DNA of 64,000 bases from Linanthus parryae (GCA_023055425.1 JALGPY010000010.1:19751363-19815362); one strand, 5' to 3'. Positions 12,920 to 23,519 are shown, counted from the first letter of the stretch. The notes: generated by a model from the letters alone, not told the origin. A program made the numbers and translations.

Positions 12920-13415
12920 GTCTCCCACTTGCACTAGAGACAATCTGATGCATCCTGTATGCCAATGCTCCTAGTGTGCCCTTCATGCTTGCGCTGAACA
13001 AGCGGCTTTGTAAGTGGATCTGACAGATTCTCATCTATTGGAATCTTGCATATTTGAACGTCTCCTCTATCGATAATATCTCGAATAAGATGGAACTTAC
13101 TGAGCACGTGTTTGGATATCTGTTGTGTGACCGGGGCTCCTTTTATTGCGCAATCGCCCCAGTGTTGTCACAATACAACTCTACTGTATCCACAATGCTA
13201 GGAACCACACCAAGTTCAGAAACAAATTTCCTAATCCAAACAGCTTTTTTTGCTGCGCTATTCGCAGCATGTACTCAGCCTCTGTTGTAGAATCAGCCAC
13301 CGTCTCTTTCTTGGAACACTTCCATTTCACCGCTGCTCCATTCAGGCAAAACACATATCCCGATTGTGATCTGAAATCACCGCTGCTCCATTCAGGCAAA
13401 ACACATATCCCGATT
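12920..13415 (-). pseudogene. Copia RNase H remnant with polypurine tract
   Basis: The minus frame 13399-13181 reads SQSGYVFCLNGAAVKWKCSK, then TVADSTTEAEY, the hallmark end of copia RNase H. The region runs in broken frames to the polypurine tract and the LTR. At the right the element stops abruptly where LINE sequence begins, and the last RNase H block is duplicated (13327-13365 and 13377-13415). Confidence 0.75.
13327..13415. repeat. 39-bp direct duplication with 11-bp spacer
   Basis: A perfect 39-bp copy (TCACCGCTGCTCCATTC start, ATATCCCGATT end) lies at 13327-13365 and again at 13377-13415. The second copy ends exactly where the LINE reading begins, so it marks the breakpoint. Confidence 0.9.
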
Positions 13416-14520
13416 TGTTTACTGTCAAATCAGGTTATTGGGTGGCTAAGAGGAAAAAAACACTCCCAAAGAGCTGAAACCTCAGTTAGATTGACTGATA
13501 ATGAGTGGAAGGAGTTTTGGGCTATGAATATTCCCTATAGAGTGAAACATTTCCATTGAAGGTTATGGCATGATGCTATAGCAACAAAAGAGGGTTTGAC
13601 AAAGAGAAAGTGCTCTCCTAACCCCATGTGTCCTATTTGTCACCCTGAAGTGGAAACTAGCACACATATGCTGTTTCAGTGCAACTTGACTACCCCCACA
13701 TGGTTTGGATTGGGGTGGAGGGTTGGAGATAATTCCCTTCCAACTAATTCCTATAGAAGATAGCTTCAAACTCTGATGGAAATAAGACATGAAGATAATA
13801 TCCCAGACCTATTTTTTGGAAAAACTTCTGTTGGGGTGCTGGCATATTTGGAAAAGCAGAAACATGTCTTGCTTTGAAGATATTAAGGTGAACCCAGCGC
13901 AAGTTATTAACCAATATTTAAATGACTATGCTTCTCTGAGTGGTATGGCGCAAGAAAAGAAAAAGTTTCAGACCATTATTCAGGAGGCAATTCCAAATCA
14001 GAGAGATACTGTGAAGTGCACTAAGCTTAGCCAAAACTCTCTAAAAGTGAACTGTGATGCCAGCTGGAGAAAAAAGGAGATGGAAGCCACAATGGGTTGG
14101 ATTATGAGAGACTCTGAAGGTAAAGTTATTTCAGGCCAATGTTTTAATGTATTTGCCTCTTCGGCTTCTTTGGCAGAAGCTCTAGCTATCAGAGCAGCTC
14201 TGGCTGGAACAATTGAGTACTCTCAAGAGGTAGAAGTGGAGAATAACTGCAAAGAAGTGGTGGAAGCTGTAAAGGAAGCCAAAGACCCTCCTTGGGAAGG
14301 AAGACAGAGAGTTGAAGATGCCAGAAAATATATGTTGCGGAGAAATAGGACCATTAGCTGGATTCCTAGAATCTGTTAACAGGTGATAGATTGGGTAGTT
14401 AAGAATGGTATAAATGGAGATTTGGGTTGGAACCGGTTGTTTAATCCCCCAAAGGCTCTGGATATTTTGTTAAAGAATGATTGTACTATTCTGTCTGGTT
14501 GAAATATATTAGGTTGGAAC
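13416..14520 (+). pseudogene. LINE ORF2 C-terminal part: zf-RVT and RNase H
   Basis: The sequence opens with TVKSGYWVAKR and continues in shifted frames through HWRLWHDAIATKEGL and CPICHPEVETSTHMLFQC, the zinc-binding zf-RVT region of plant LINE ORF2. The frame 13789-14379 holds the RNase H domain (KVNCDASWRKKEMEATMGWI with Asp, later AEALAIRAAL and a late VEVENNCKEVVEA block). The LINE ends with an A-rich tract near 14520-14550. It plausibly is the other half of the LINE at 6824-8446. Confidence 0.75.
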
Positions 14521-14566
14521 AAAAAAAAAGCGAAACAAAATAAAACAAAATTAGACCAAGGGAGTA

Positions 14567-15635
14567 CTCCCTCCGTCCCAGCCATTTCTTGAAAAACTAG
14601 GGGGAGTAGCTTTAATAAAAACGTGATGAAAAGTCTATAATACCCCTCTCCTTCAAACAAATTTCCCTCTGTGTCCCTCTATCTCTCTCCCTCTCTCATC
14701 ACTGTGATCTTGATTAACAGCAACAACAAACACACTGACAACAACCCACAACCACCACCAGCTTAACCAATTTGATCTGCCAAGGCCACGACCACCACCA
14801 TGCCCTGTTGTCGGAGAACCACCATCTCCACCACCACTAATGCCGCCTCTACCAGATCTGCTCCTTTGGTATAGAGAGAGGAGTCGCCGCCTCAGATCTA
14901 AAATCGGATCTTAAAATAAAAAAACAATAACAAAATGAAGAAGAGATGAAGAAGATGAAGAATAGAGGAAGAGTGAGAGGAGAAGAAGATCTACCTTTGG
15001 TACAGAGAGAGGAGTCGCCGCCTCGTTGCTTCCGTCGCCGCTCGCTTCGATCTTTAGAAGACGAAGAGAGATAGAGAGATGGAGATGGAGGCGGCGGCGG
15101 GCTTCTACCGTCTGCCTCTCTCTCTCCCCCTCTCCTCCTTATGACAGAGAGAAGGACATGGATTCTTGAGTTAGAAATGGTGTGAATCAAACAACAAAGC
15201 TGCAGAAGAGGAAGAGAGACGGACATATGGAGATGGAGGCGGCGTTGTTCTCTATATATCTCCAGGTCTCTTGTGTCCCGCGGCGGCGACTGGCGACGGA
15301 GGGGATGAAGATCTGCTCCTAACTCTCTCCCCCTAACTTCTCTCATGAGCGGCTGTGAAGTGTGAAAGAACAATGTGAAGGAAAGGCTCTGATGTTGAAC
15401 TTAGGGTTATGAATTAGGCCGAATGGGTTTCATTAGCGAGAGCTAATCTGTTTTGGGCCTAATTAAATTGGATTATTTAATTAGGTCCAATTGAAATGAG
15501 ATGATGTATTTTTATTAGGAGTAAGATGGTATTTTGGTGTAATGAAACTTTTCATTTTAGGAAAGTTTAAAGAAATGATTGGGACGTCTCAAAAAAGAAA
15601 AAAAAAATTCAAGAATTGACTGGGGGCGGAGGGAG
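14567..15635. mobile_element. Stowaway/mariner-type non-autonomous element, 1069 bp
   Basis: The left end CTCCCTCCGTCCCAGCC (14567) pairs with the right end GGGGGCGGAGGGAG (15635), flanked by TA on both sides (14565-14566 and 15636-15637). The CTCCCTCCGT terminus with TA duplication is the Stowaway signature. It is longer than a usual Stowaway MITE (a few hundred bp). The interior has two copies of a TTTGGTA(T/C)AGAGAGAGGAGTC block (about 14872 and 14995) and two of ATGGAGATGGAGGCGGCG. No transposase frame remains. Confidence 0.75.
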
Positions 15636-15799
15636 TATTTTCAGGGAGTATCTTTCGCACAGGAAAAAACGGGGCAATTGGAAATATGCCAGTCTGTGAA
15701 TTGGTCTTAGAAAAATGCATTCGGGTGAATTGGTCTTTGAAAAATACCCTCATTTTTAAACACTAGGTAACAAGTGGTTGTTAGCAGCGTAGTGGGGCC

Positions 15800-16030
15800 A
15801 TCTGTCTCTCTCGTCTCCATTCTCTCTCTCTCGTCTCCATCTGCCTCTCGTCTCCATATCTCTCTCTCGTCTCCATCTGTCTCTCGTCTCCATCTCTCTC
15901 TCTCGTCTCCAACTGTCTCTCGTCTCCAACTCTCTCTCTCGTCTCCAACTCTCTCTCTCGTCTCCAACTGTCTCTCGTCTCCAACTCTCTCTCTAGTCTC
16001 CAAATACAGTATGTCTCGTCTCCAAACACA
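15800..16030 (+). repeat. CTCGTCTCC minisatellite in the MULE-1 left end
   Basis: About eleven copies of CTCGTCTCCA(T/A)CT spaced 16-22 bp apart, with one variant (CTAGTCTCC). The complement contains GAGACGAG, the MULE-1 motif, so this is a tandem extension of the array. Confidence 0.9.
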
Positions 16031-16489
16031 ATAGTTAAATGACTCTAAAAACAAACCCTAAAAACGCGTACTCTCTCTCTCCAACATTGAATTGTTTCTA
16101 TCTACCTCAACCTACCAAGTATAGTTGAATTTACTCCAACTGTAAACTTTATGAATGTATACCTTAAACTCCTCAAGAATATGGCTCATTTGTCACTCTC
16201 ATTGGCTCCAGTTCTCCCATAGAAGTATCCCATTTGTCTGTACAAGTCTCTCTCTTTCCTCACTTTTGTTCTTCAGCTACGGTAAAAACTTAAACTCTAA
16301 TCTCTCTGCTTTTGTCCTTATTATATGTTGATCACAGTACTCTGAAATGTATGGTATTCTCATTTATTTACTTTCATCCTTCCAATATTTTTATCACATT
16401 ACTCTAAAATGTAGGTTATGTTCGTTATATTTCTGCTCTGTTCTTCATTATTATTGGTTTGATGTGTGTTGTTGTATGTGGAGAGACTG

Positions 16490-16775
16490 GGACGAGTAAA
16501 GACTGAGACTGAGACGTGAACTATGCTCGTACCAGTCTTCCCCATGCACAACTGGGAAGAGCAAGGCCTGCCAAACTGGGACGAGAAATCTCTCGTCTGG
16601 CATTCAAATCACAGACGAGGACTCGTCCCGGTCTGGCATTTGATAGACTCGTGGGACGAGTAATCTCTCGTCTGGCCTTCCAATCTCAGACGAAAGATCA
16701 CTCGTCCCAGTCCGGGGTGTGATAGACTCGTACGAGTACGATACCCAAAGATGACAAGACAGGGACGACAGAGAC
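16490..16775. repeat. MULE-1 motif array A (GGGACGAG / CTCGTCCC)
   Basis: More than a dozen copies of (G/A)GACGAG in both orientations, often as facing pairs separated by about 6-10 bp (for example ACGAGAAATCTCTCGTC near 16580). The motif is much rarer in neighbouring DNA. A role as a protein-binding array is inferred. Confidence 0.8.
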
Positions 16776-16841
16776 GAGCATACCCTAAACCCTGAAATCC
16801 TCTCTTATCATGAAAAAATGGTATTCAATATTAAAAATGTA

Positions 16842-17220
16842 AATTGTAAGTCCTAAACCATATAATAATGTAATCTAAACTATAAACTCAAAATCATACA
16901 ATCATCATATCTTAATCATGTAATGCCTAAACCTTATACATACCATTAAACCAACTATCATCCTCCCAAAATCCTACATTTGTAGACACTAAACACTATA
17001 ACCAACTAAGTATCATTCCTATAGCCACTAAAGATGTTAATTGTAAGTCCTAAACCATATAATAATGTAATCTAAACTATAAACTCAAAATCATACAATC
17101 ATCATATCTTAATCATGTAATGCCTAAACCTTATACATACCATTAAACCAACTAACATCCTCCCAAAATCCTACATTTGTAGACACTAAACACTATAACC
17201 AACTAAGTATCATTCCTATA
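16842..17220. repeat. Tandem duplication, period 197 bp
   Basis: The AT-rich block 16842-17023 is repeated almost exactly at 17039-17220 (both begin AATTGTAAGTCCTAAACC). It occupies the place between two motif arrays where MULE-2 has its acidic gene. No coding frame is present. Confidence 0.9.
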
Positions 17221-17377
17221 ACCATTAAACCAACTAAGTATCATCTAAACACTAGAACCAACTAATTATCATTCCTATGGCTACTTAAAGTGTTATTAAA
17301 TAATACTTAACATGAATCCCTAAATCATAGAACATCCAAGCATTTTAAGTAAACCCTAAGATTGTACACCTAAGATT

Positions 17378-17516
17378 GGGACGAGTATACTCTCGTCCCA
17401 GTTGTAAATACAGGGACGAGTATTCTCTCGTCCCAGTTGGAAATACTAGGACGAGCATTTACTCGTCTCATTATTGGAAATACTGGGACGAGCATTTCCT
17501 CGTCCCATTATTAAAA
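17378..17516. repeat. MULE-1 motif array B, upstream of MURA
   Basis: Four facing pairs of the form GGGACGAGTATTCTCTCGTCCC-like (17378, 17413, 17449, 17485 approximately), spaced about 36 bp apart. They lie about 200 bp before the MURA start codon, in the probable promoter. Confidence 0.85.
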
Positions 17517-17619
17517 TAAATATATTGTCTGAGATGGTGGTGGTCCCTCTCCTTCCTGAAAAAAGTACAGAACATTCTGTTACCCATCATATGGTGAGAG
17601 AAAACCTTTTTTCTTTGTC

Positions 17620-17705
17620 AGACCAAACCCTAATTTCATCCAAACCCTAAAATCATTCTCTCTCTTTCTACTATCCGAACCCTAAACCCTAAAATCATTC
17701 TCTCT
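17620..17705 (+). promoter_or_regulatory. Telo-box cluster before MURA-1
   Basis: Four AAACCCTAA/AACCCTAAA copies lie between array B and the MURA start codon, including a tandem pair at about 17677-17692, and the block CCCTAAAATCATTCTCTCTC is duplicated. Telo-boxes are known plant promoter elements bound by TRB-type proteins. MULE-2 has a telomeric repeat in the same position. Confidence 0.6.
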
Positions 17706-17719
17706 CTTGACATGTAGAA

Positions 17720-20167
17720 ATGGTGAGAAAATTGATTTTCCGTGCTGTTTGGAATGGTGAATGGACGCGTGCCGAAGGTAGACACATATGCATAGGTCAG
17801 GCAGTGAAGAATGCAGTTTTCAAGATAATTCAAGGCATTATCGTGGAATCTTTGCAGCACGAAGTTTCGGTCAGAATGGATACAGATTGTCCGCCTACCA
17901 AAAAGGTTGTCTTATGTTATCATTTACAATTTACAGATGCTAACCTGATCGAGCCTAATATCCTCACTAAAGATTTAGAAATCAAAGATATCTTTGATAC
18001 TACGGAAAAGGGATCTATTGTAACCATGTACGTCACGTTAAAGGATTTGGTGGATCAACCATACATTAATGCTGACGTTGCTGACCACGATTTGATGGAT
18101 CAAACTGAAACCCTTAACAATCAGTTGGTTCCTTTGAGCCCCCCCCCTTACATACCGCGAAGATTACTTTCAGGGTATAGAGATATCGTCGAGGATCATG
18201 ACGAAGACAGGGTAGCATATAACGCAATAGATCTCACTCCGTCTCCGGATCACTGTAACGACATTGTGCAATTAGCTGACAAAGTTATGGTTGCCACTAA
18301 TGAGTCAATGGGGCAAACTAATCTTGCATTGGCAACTGTTGCGGTAGATTGTACAGAGAGTCGTGGACAGACTGGTGTGGGGACGGTCTGGAAATAGAGA
18401 TGAAAGGTTCGTATACTGGGAGGGCGTTGTCCCACCATATCAGAAGGGTTGCAGGTTTGAAGAGATGGACTTTTTACGTTTATAAGCGAGACCAGACTCG
18501 TATTATACTGCGGTGCTTGAATCGGGAATGCAAATGGATGCTTGGGGCTTACAAGCAAAAAGATTCCGTGCACTACCAGGTGAAGAAACATAACCCCATT
18601 CATACATGTACACCGTAACATTAATAGCGAAGTGATCGCGCAGGAATTGCTGGGAATGATGGGCCAAACAAAAAAGGCACCCACAATCAATGAAGTACAG
18701 AACATTGCCTTAAGAATGGGAAGTAGAATATCGTACTGGCCGGCATGGTATGCACGTCAAAGAGCCAAACAGATGATCCAGGGTATTCGTGCTCAAAATT
18801 ACGCTGATCTTCCCGTGTTCATGTCATTATGTGAAATCCTGAACCCTGGTACTAAATGGGATATGGGAGTGGACGAAGGTGGTGTTTTCTTGTACTGTTT
18901 CCTTGCGTTCGGGGCACAAATTCAGGGGATACCGTATATGCGACCCGTAATTGTCATCGACATGTCGCACATGAAGAAAGAACCCCTACAATTGGTCGTA
19001 TGCACAATGGTTGATAGCCAGAAACAGTGCTATTCCATTGCATGGGGACTAGTGGACAAGGAAAACACCGCTGCATGGACTTGGTTCTTACACAGACTGA
19101 GGTTAATTGTCCAGGATCATGACGAGTTGACGTTCGTTTCAGATCGGCACGAGGCTATCATCAATTCAGTCAAGGCCGTGTACCCCTTATCCAACCACGT
19201 CCACTGCTATTACCATTTGAAAATGAACGCTCTGAAGCATTACAATACACAAAAGTGGGTGCCTCATTACCACGATGCGGCCTACACATTTGATAAGGAT
19301 GCGTGTGAGTCACATCTGATAGACATGGGTATTGAGTGCGACAAAGTAAACATCGTTAACGACAAGACCGTCGAACGTTACTTCCGGGATGCCGGTCTAG
19401 AGAAATGGGCAAGGTCCCATTGTAAAACAGCACGGTTTGAGATGCTTACATCCAACTATGCTGAGTCTATTAACTCGTGCCTGCTGCCGACCAGGTCTGA
19501 CAAAGCTCTTACAATGTTCTCCCAAATATGCGACCATCAGAGCGAGTGGCACCTTAAAAAACAAAACTTCGGCATTGACATGGGCAACACCTACCTGACT
19601 GCGAAAATGGAGAAAAGAATGTTGAGTCGTTCTATAAAGTGTATAGATTTTCGCGTGCGACCAATTTCAGAGTCTCTGTATGAAGTCCGCGGTAATCATC
19701 TGAAAACCCATATCGTGGAATTCAAACCTGGACATTGCCTCGGAACCTGCACGTGCGGCAAATACCAACAGATGTGGTTCCCGTGTGTACATGCGTGTGC
19801 TTGTGCAAAATAACTTAGAAAACTTGGCCGTTACAATGCCGACCATGATATGAAGGTCATGTACGACCACACCAGCAGGTTCTATTCACTGGAATTCTAC
19901 AATCTGGCTTATGCAGGTACAATTAAGACTCCTCCCAACCCAGCAACGTGGAGCAGCGAAGTCACAAGCGAAGTACCTGCACACATAATAAACATTCGCC
20001 CACTTCCACCGAACAAAGTGGTAACAGTTGGGAGGGACAAGGAGAAAAGACACAAGACAATGGTCGAAATCGTTCGTGAAAAGAAGCGAGGAAAGGGAAC
20101 GTACGGATGTAGCCATTGCCATGTAAAAGGGCATACCAGAAAGATTTTCCCTCAATTGAAAAATTAA
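17720..20167 (+). pseudogene. MURA transposase, MULE-1 copy (broken)
   Basis: The product would be a MURA-type DDE transposase acting on the MULE ends. The order is: N-terminal PB1-like domain (17720 on, VIFRAVWNGEWTRAEGR-like), MuDR DNA-binding-type region (18400-18600, FYVYKRDQTRIILRC), MULE catalytic domain (18632-19500), SWIM zinc finger (GTCTCGKYQQMWFPCVHAC, about 19745-19800) and a C-terminal zinc knuckle. The acidic triad looks intact (VIVIDMSHMK, FVSDRHEAI, SNYAESINS). Damage: frame change near 18350-18400; a deletion near 18612 relative to MULE-2; a TAA at 19811-19813 where MULE-2 has a Gln codon; and the knuckle CSHCHVKGHTRKIF has Phe in place of the last Cys. It is not translatable as one protein. 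Confidence 0.85.
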
Positions 20168-20239
20168 TGTTGTGATAGAAGCCGTTGTTCTTCGTTCTTT
20201 GTAATGTAATTCGAAGTTCGCAACCTTTTATGATGATTG

Positions 20240-20462
20240 CGCAAACAATATATCTTTTGTTTCGATCAATTATTGTGTTTTTTAATATGAATATGCATTT
20301 TATTACATAAATAAACAATATATCTTTTGTTTGGATCAATTATTGTGTTTTTTTAATATGAATATGCATTTTAATACATAAATAAACAATATATCTTTTA
20401 TTTCGATCAATTCTTGTGTCTTTTAATATGAATAAATTGTTTATTACATAAATAAACAATTT
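20240..20462. repeat. Three tandem AT-rich units after MURA-1
   Basis: About three copies of a unit of roughly 71-73 bp containing AAACAATATATCTTTTGTTT and ATATGAATATGCATTTTA. They follow the MURA stop and probably form its 3' end. Confidence 0.85.
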
Positions 20463-20728
20463 ATTTTTTAAATTTATTGGCAAAGAGGAAAACTATGATA
20501 CATTGTAAAACTGTTACATGTTTTAAATTTTGATACATTTCTTACAAAAATGTTACATTTTTCAAGAATGTTTGAAAATTATTACAATTTCTAGAAAACA
20601 TACATGCCATGTTTTCTAGAAAATGTAATAATACCCGGCACATGAACCTAAATCTCTCTCCGTCTCTTCATCTACCCAGAAAGCACTACAAAAGCCATTG
20701 TTCTCTCCAAAACTCACCACATTCTGAA

Positions 20729-21055
20729 ATGCCAAAGAAGAAGATACCAAAGGAGTGGGAAAGCGACAAGGAGGAGGATAGTGAAAGGTCCGAGGACGAG
20801 GACGAGGAAGAGGATGAAGACAGTGAAGAGGACAGTGAAGAAACTGAAAGTGATGCAGAAGTCACAGCCTCTTTCAGGGAAAAAAGGGGCTCTGAAACTA
20901 CTCAGTACACTGAAGATGAAGACGAAGAAGATGATGATGACTCCGTGGATTGGCCGCCATCTCCGCCGCTGAAGAAAAGAAACAGAGACAACAGCAGTGA
21001 AGAAGAAGATCCAGAGCTCAGGCCTCGCAAACCCAAAAAATCCAAAAAAATTTAA
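20729..21055 (+). CDS. Small acidic accessory protein of MULE-1
   Basis: The frame starts at ATG 20729 (MPKKKIPKEWESDKEED) and gives 108 residues. The middle is Asp/Glu/Ser-rich, followed by a DEDEEDDDDSVDWPPSPP stretch and a Lys-rich tail (RPRKPKKSKKI), which could be a nuclear signal. It shares the pattern Gly-Ser-x-Thr-Thr, acidic run, Trp, Pro-Pro, Lys/Arg-Lys-Arg with the minus-strand gene at 22942-23331 in MULE-2, so it is a conserved MULE gene, not random low complexity. An upstream in-frame ATG at 20609 exists, but similarity to MULE-2 starts near 20729. No known domain recognised; a chromatin or partner-binding role is a guess. Confidence 0.6.
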   Translation: MPKKKIPKEWESDKEEDSERSEDEDEEEDEDSEEDSEETESDAEVTASFREKRGSETTQYTEDEDEEDDDDSVDWPPSPPLKKRNRDNSSEEEDPELRPRKPKKSKKI

Positions 21056-21187
21056 TCTTTCTTCATGTTTTTAAGTTTTTAATGTAATGAAATCTTTTGT
21101 TTCTGAACTTTTTCTTCTTTCTGATTATGACTGTTCATCTTTCCGAAGTTTTTCGTAGTTTTTTTTCTGGAAAAACACAGTTTCTGT

Positions 21188-21376
21188 GTAAGACGAGCAG
21201 TTGCTCGTCCCGGTGTTGACCTGCTCGTCTCAGTATCAGTATGACAATATACTTAGACGAGCAGAACTCTCGTCTCAGTATATTTCCACACTGAGACGAG
21301 CAATACAAACATGGACGAGCATTAACTGGGACGAGAAACAACTGGGACGAGCACACAAGTCTCACGTCCCAGTTGT
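21188..21376. repeat. MULE-1 motif array C, right arm
   Basis: About ten copies of GACGAG/CTCGTC in both orientations, including GGGACGAGAAACAACTGGGA near 21333. It lies between the acidic gene and the right terminal region. Confidence 0.8.
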
Positions 21377-22147
21377 TAAGAAGAGAGAAGAGAGAGTTTA
21401 GTTTTAAAAAGAAAGTTAATCAAAAGATAATTGAATTAGTTACAATGGTTAACCCTAAGCCAGGTCAACAAATAAACATAAGTGAGAGACGGGTATTTTT
21501 CAAAGACCAATTCACCAGAGGGGTTTTTGTTCAAATGCCTTTCTGGCAAGTTGTCTTTACTTTATACCCTTGGCCAAACTTTGTTTTCCAATCTACCCGG
21601 CTGGGTAATTTCATCTCTAAAGAAATCATTAACAACCATGTGGTCCCTTGTTGTCAGCCAAAAGTGCATGTTGTCAGCCAAGAGTTTTGTTCAATTACTT
21701 CTATGCCCTTGCAACCCTAATATTCAATACCCTTCCATTTTTTTCTCTCACTACAATCTTCACTGCTTTTTTTTCTCCCTCACGAACATTCAATTTTTTT
21801 CATCTACCTCTACCTAACAAAGTACAAGAAGAAATTACTCCAACCGTATCATTTATGATTTCAGAGTACTCCAACCTTAATGCTATGAAACATTTCTCAT
21901 TTTTCACTCTCACTTGCTCTTGTTTTATCCAGTTCTCACATTTTCTCTCATCTGAGTCTCTCATCTCCATTTGTTCTTGAACCTGCTCAGAGTGCAGGTA
22001 AACTGTAATTTTGTTGAGATTGTTGTATTTGTTGTGTCTTTTCATCCTAATGTCAGCTTATCACTTAAAATTTCTGCTTTTTATCTTGATTTGTTCAATT
22101 TTATGTGTTCATAATCATCTGTTCTTCCTGTGTTTTCTTATGCCAAT

Positions 22148-22505
22148 GTAACACTCGTCGGGGACGATTTGAGTAAGACCACGACGACCACGCAGTGGGC
22201 TTAGTCGTCGTGGTCTTCATTCACTAAAACACAGAGACGACCTATGTAGTATATGGATCGTCGGGGGAAACCACAGAGGGCACACCAGGACGACCCTGAC
22301 GACCCTGACGACCCACCATGGCCGTCTCGGTGAGTCTAGGTCGTCACTGTGTGAGTGAACTGGAAAAACACTTAGGTTACACCCGACGACCCTGCTAGGT
22401 CGTCTCTGTGATTCTAGATCGTCCTGTCTGAGTGAAGTAGTTTGTGCTCAGACGATCCGATATAAACGCTGACAACCGGGTATAAATGCAGACGACCTGG
22501 TCCAG
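22148..22505. repeat. MULE-2 motif array A, left arm
   Basis: About fifteen copies of GACGA(C/T)C or its complement, including a tandem trio GACGACCCTGACGACCCTGA near 22293. The consensus is AGACGA(C/T)C, differing from the MULE-1 GGGACGAG by the base after GACGA. Confidence 0.8.
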
Positions 22506-22519
22506 AACAGTTTGACACA

Positions 22520-22941
22520 AAAATTTTAAATTGCTTAAATAAGAGTTAAAATAAAACTCCCACAATCAAATACAACATAATTCCAATAATCAAATACTGT
22601 AAATAAGAATTACATGTTTATTGTGAAGAACCCCAACATTAATCAATAATCAACAAATAGATTACATTAATCAACAAATAATTCAGAAATTATATCAACA
22701 AATAGATTACAATAATCAACAGTTCCAAAAACACAAAAACTGGAACATGGGTTCAATCAAGATCAAGGTAAATAATATCAACCTATTTCAAAAAAAAAAA
22801 GGTAAATAATATCAAACCAACATTAATCGAGACCCTAACACAAAAATTTGAACATTAAACATTAAAATTTTCATTGAACTTGCATTAAAATTCAAATAAA
22901 TTGCAAAATACATTGAAATTTAAAAACTTAAAAGACACAAA
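22520..22941. other. AT-rich non-coding stretch of MULE-2 left arm
   Basis: A/T-rich DNA with repeated ATTACAATAATCAACA-like text. It would be the 3' region of the minus-strand acidic gene. Nothing else was recognised. Confidence 0.5.
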
Positions 22942-23331
22942 CTACATTTTTTTTTGCTTCTTCTTATACCTAGGAGGACTCTCTTCTTCTGGGTCCCATT
23001 CCGAACCGGTGCTCGAATCTTCACTAGCACTGTCTCTTTTACGTGGAGGAGGTGGGAGACTAGTCCAGTGAGCCGTGTCTTCTTCGTCTTCATCGGATGA
23101 GTGAATGGTTGTTTGGGAACCCCTTTTATAGGAATAAGCAGGTTCGTCATCGGAATAAGCAGGTTCGTCATCCTCTTCACTCTTTTCTTCTTCACTTCCC
23201 TCCTCTTCACTTTTTTCTTCTTCATCAGTTTCCTTTTCCTTACTTGTTTCTTCTTCATCAGTTCCCACCTCCTCTTCTTCTTCACCGTGGTTAGTTTCGT
23301 ACTCCTTAGGTGGGGAGCTTGGCTTGGACAT
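22942..23331 (-). CDS. Small acidic accessory protein of MULE-2
   Basis: The frame starts at ATG 23331 (MSKPSSPPKEYETNHG) and gives 129 residues. A long Glu-rich first half with several Glu/Lys runs is followed by a duplicated DDEPAYS, then GSQTTIHSSDEDEED, a Trp, a Pro run and a Lys-rich C-terminus (PPRYKKKQKKM). It is homologous to 20729-21055 in MULE-1. It is transcribed divergently from MURA-2, and array B lies between the two. The frame is intact. Function unknown; the acidic core plus basic tail suggests a nuclear binding partner of DNA-bound or histone-like proteins. Confidence 0.6.
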   Translation of the reverse strand: MSKPSSPPKEYETNHGEEEEEVGTDEEETSKEKETDEEEKSEEEGSEEEKSEEDDEPAYSDDEPAYSYKRGSQTTIHSSDEDEEDTAHWTSLPPPPRKRDSASEDSSTGSEWDPEEESPPRYKKKQKKM

Positions 23332-23519
23332 TTTGATGGAGTGATTTTTCGTGTGAATAGGTCGTGGTTTAGGAGTATAATTTTACCTACATTTATAGTG
23401 GTGGAGGGTAGACGAAGAGACTCGGCAGTTTCTTTTGTTTCTTGTGCCGTGCATGCTTGTAATAATGTGGATACATTTTCTAGATGATTCCTTCTTGAAA
23501 ATGTATCCACATTTGATGT

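Larger units (their letters stand above)
15673..21545 (+). mobile_element. MULE-1, Mutator-like element with MURA and acidic gene
   Basis: A MURA gene (17720-20167) and an acidic-protein gene (20729-21055) lie between similar inverted ends. Left end text GGTGAATTGGTCTTTGAAA (about 15735) recurs as its complement near 21500-21518. Three clusters of a GACGAG motif mark the left arm, the MURA upstream region and the right arm. Limits are by eye and no 9-bp target duplication was confirmed. The right end abuts the left end of MULE-2. Confidence 0.75.

Noticed and set aside
15774..16054. Overlapping Ser-rich and Arg/Glu-rich frames on both strands
   Set aside because: Products of the CTCGTCTCC minisatellite.
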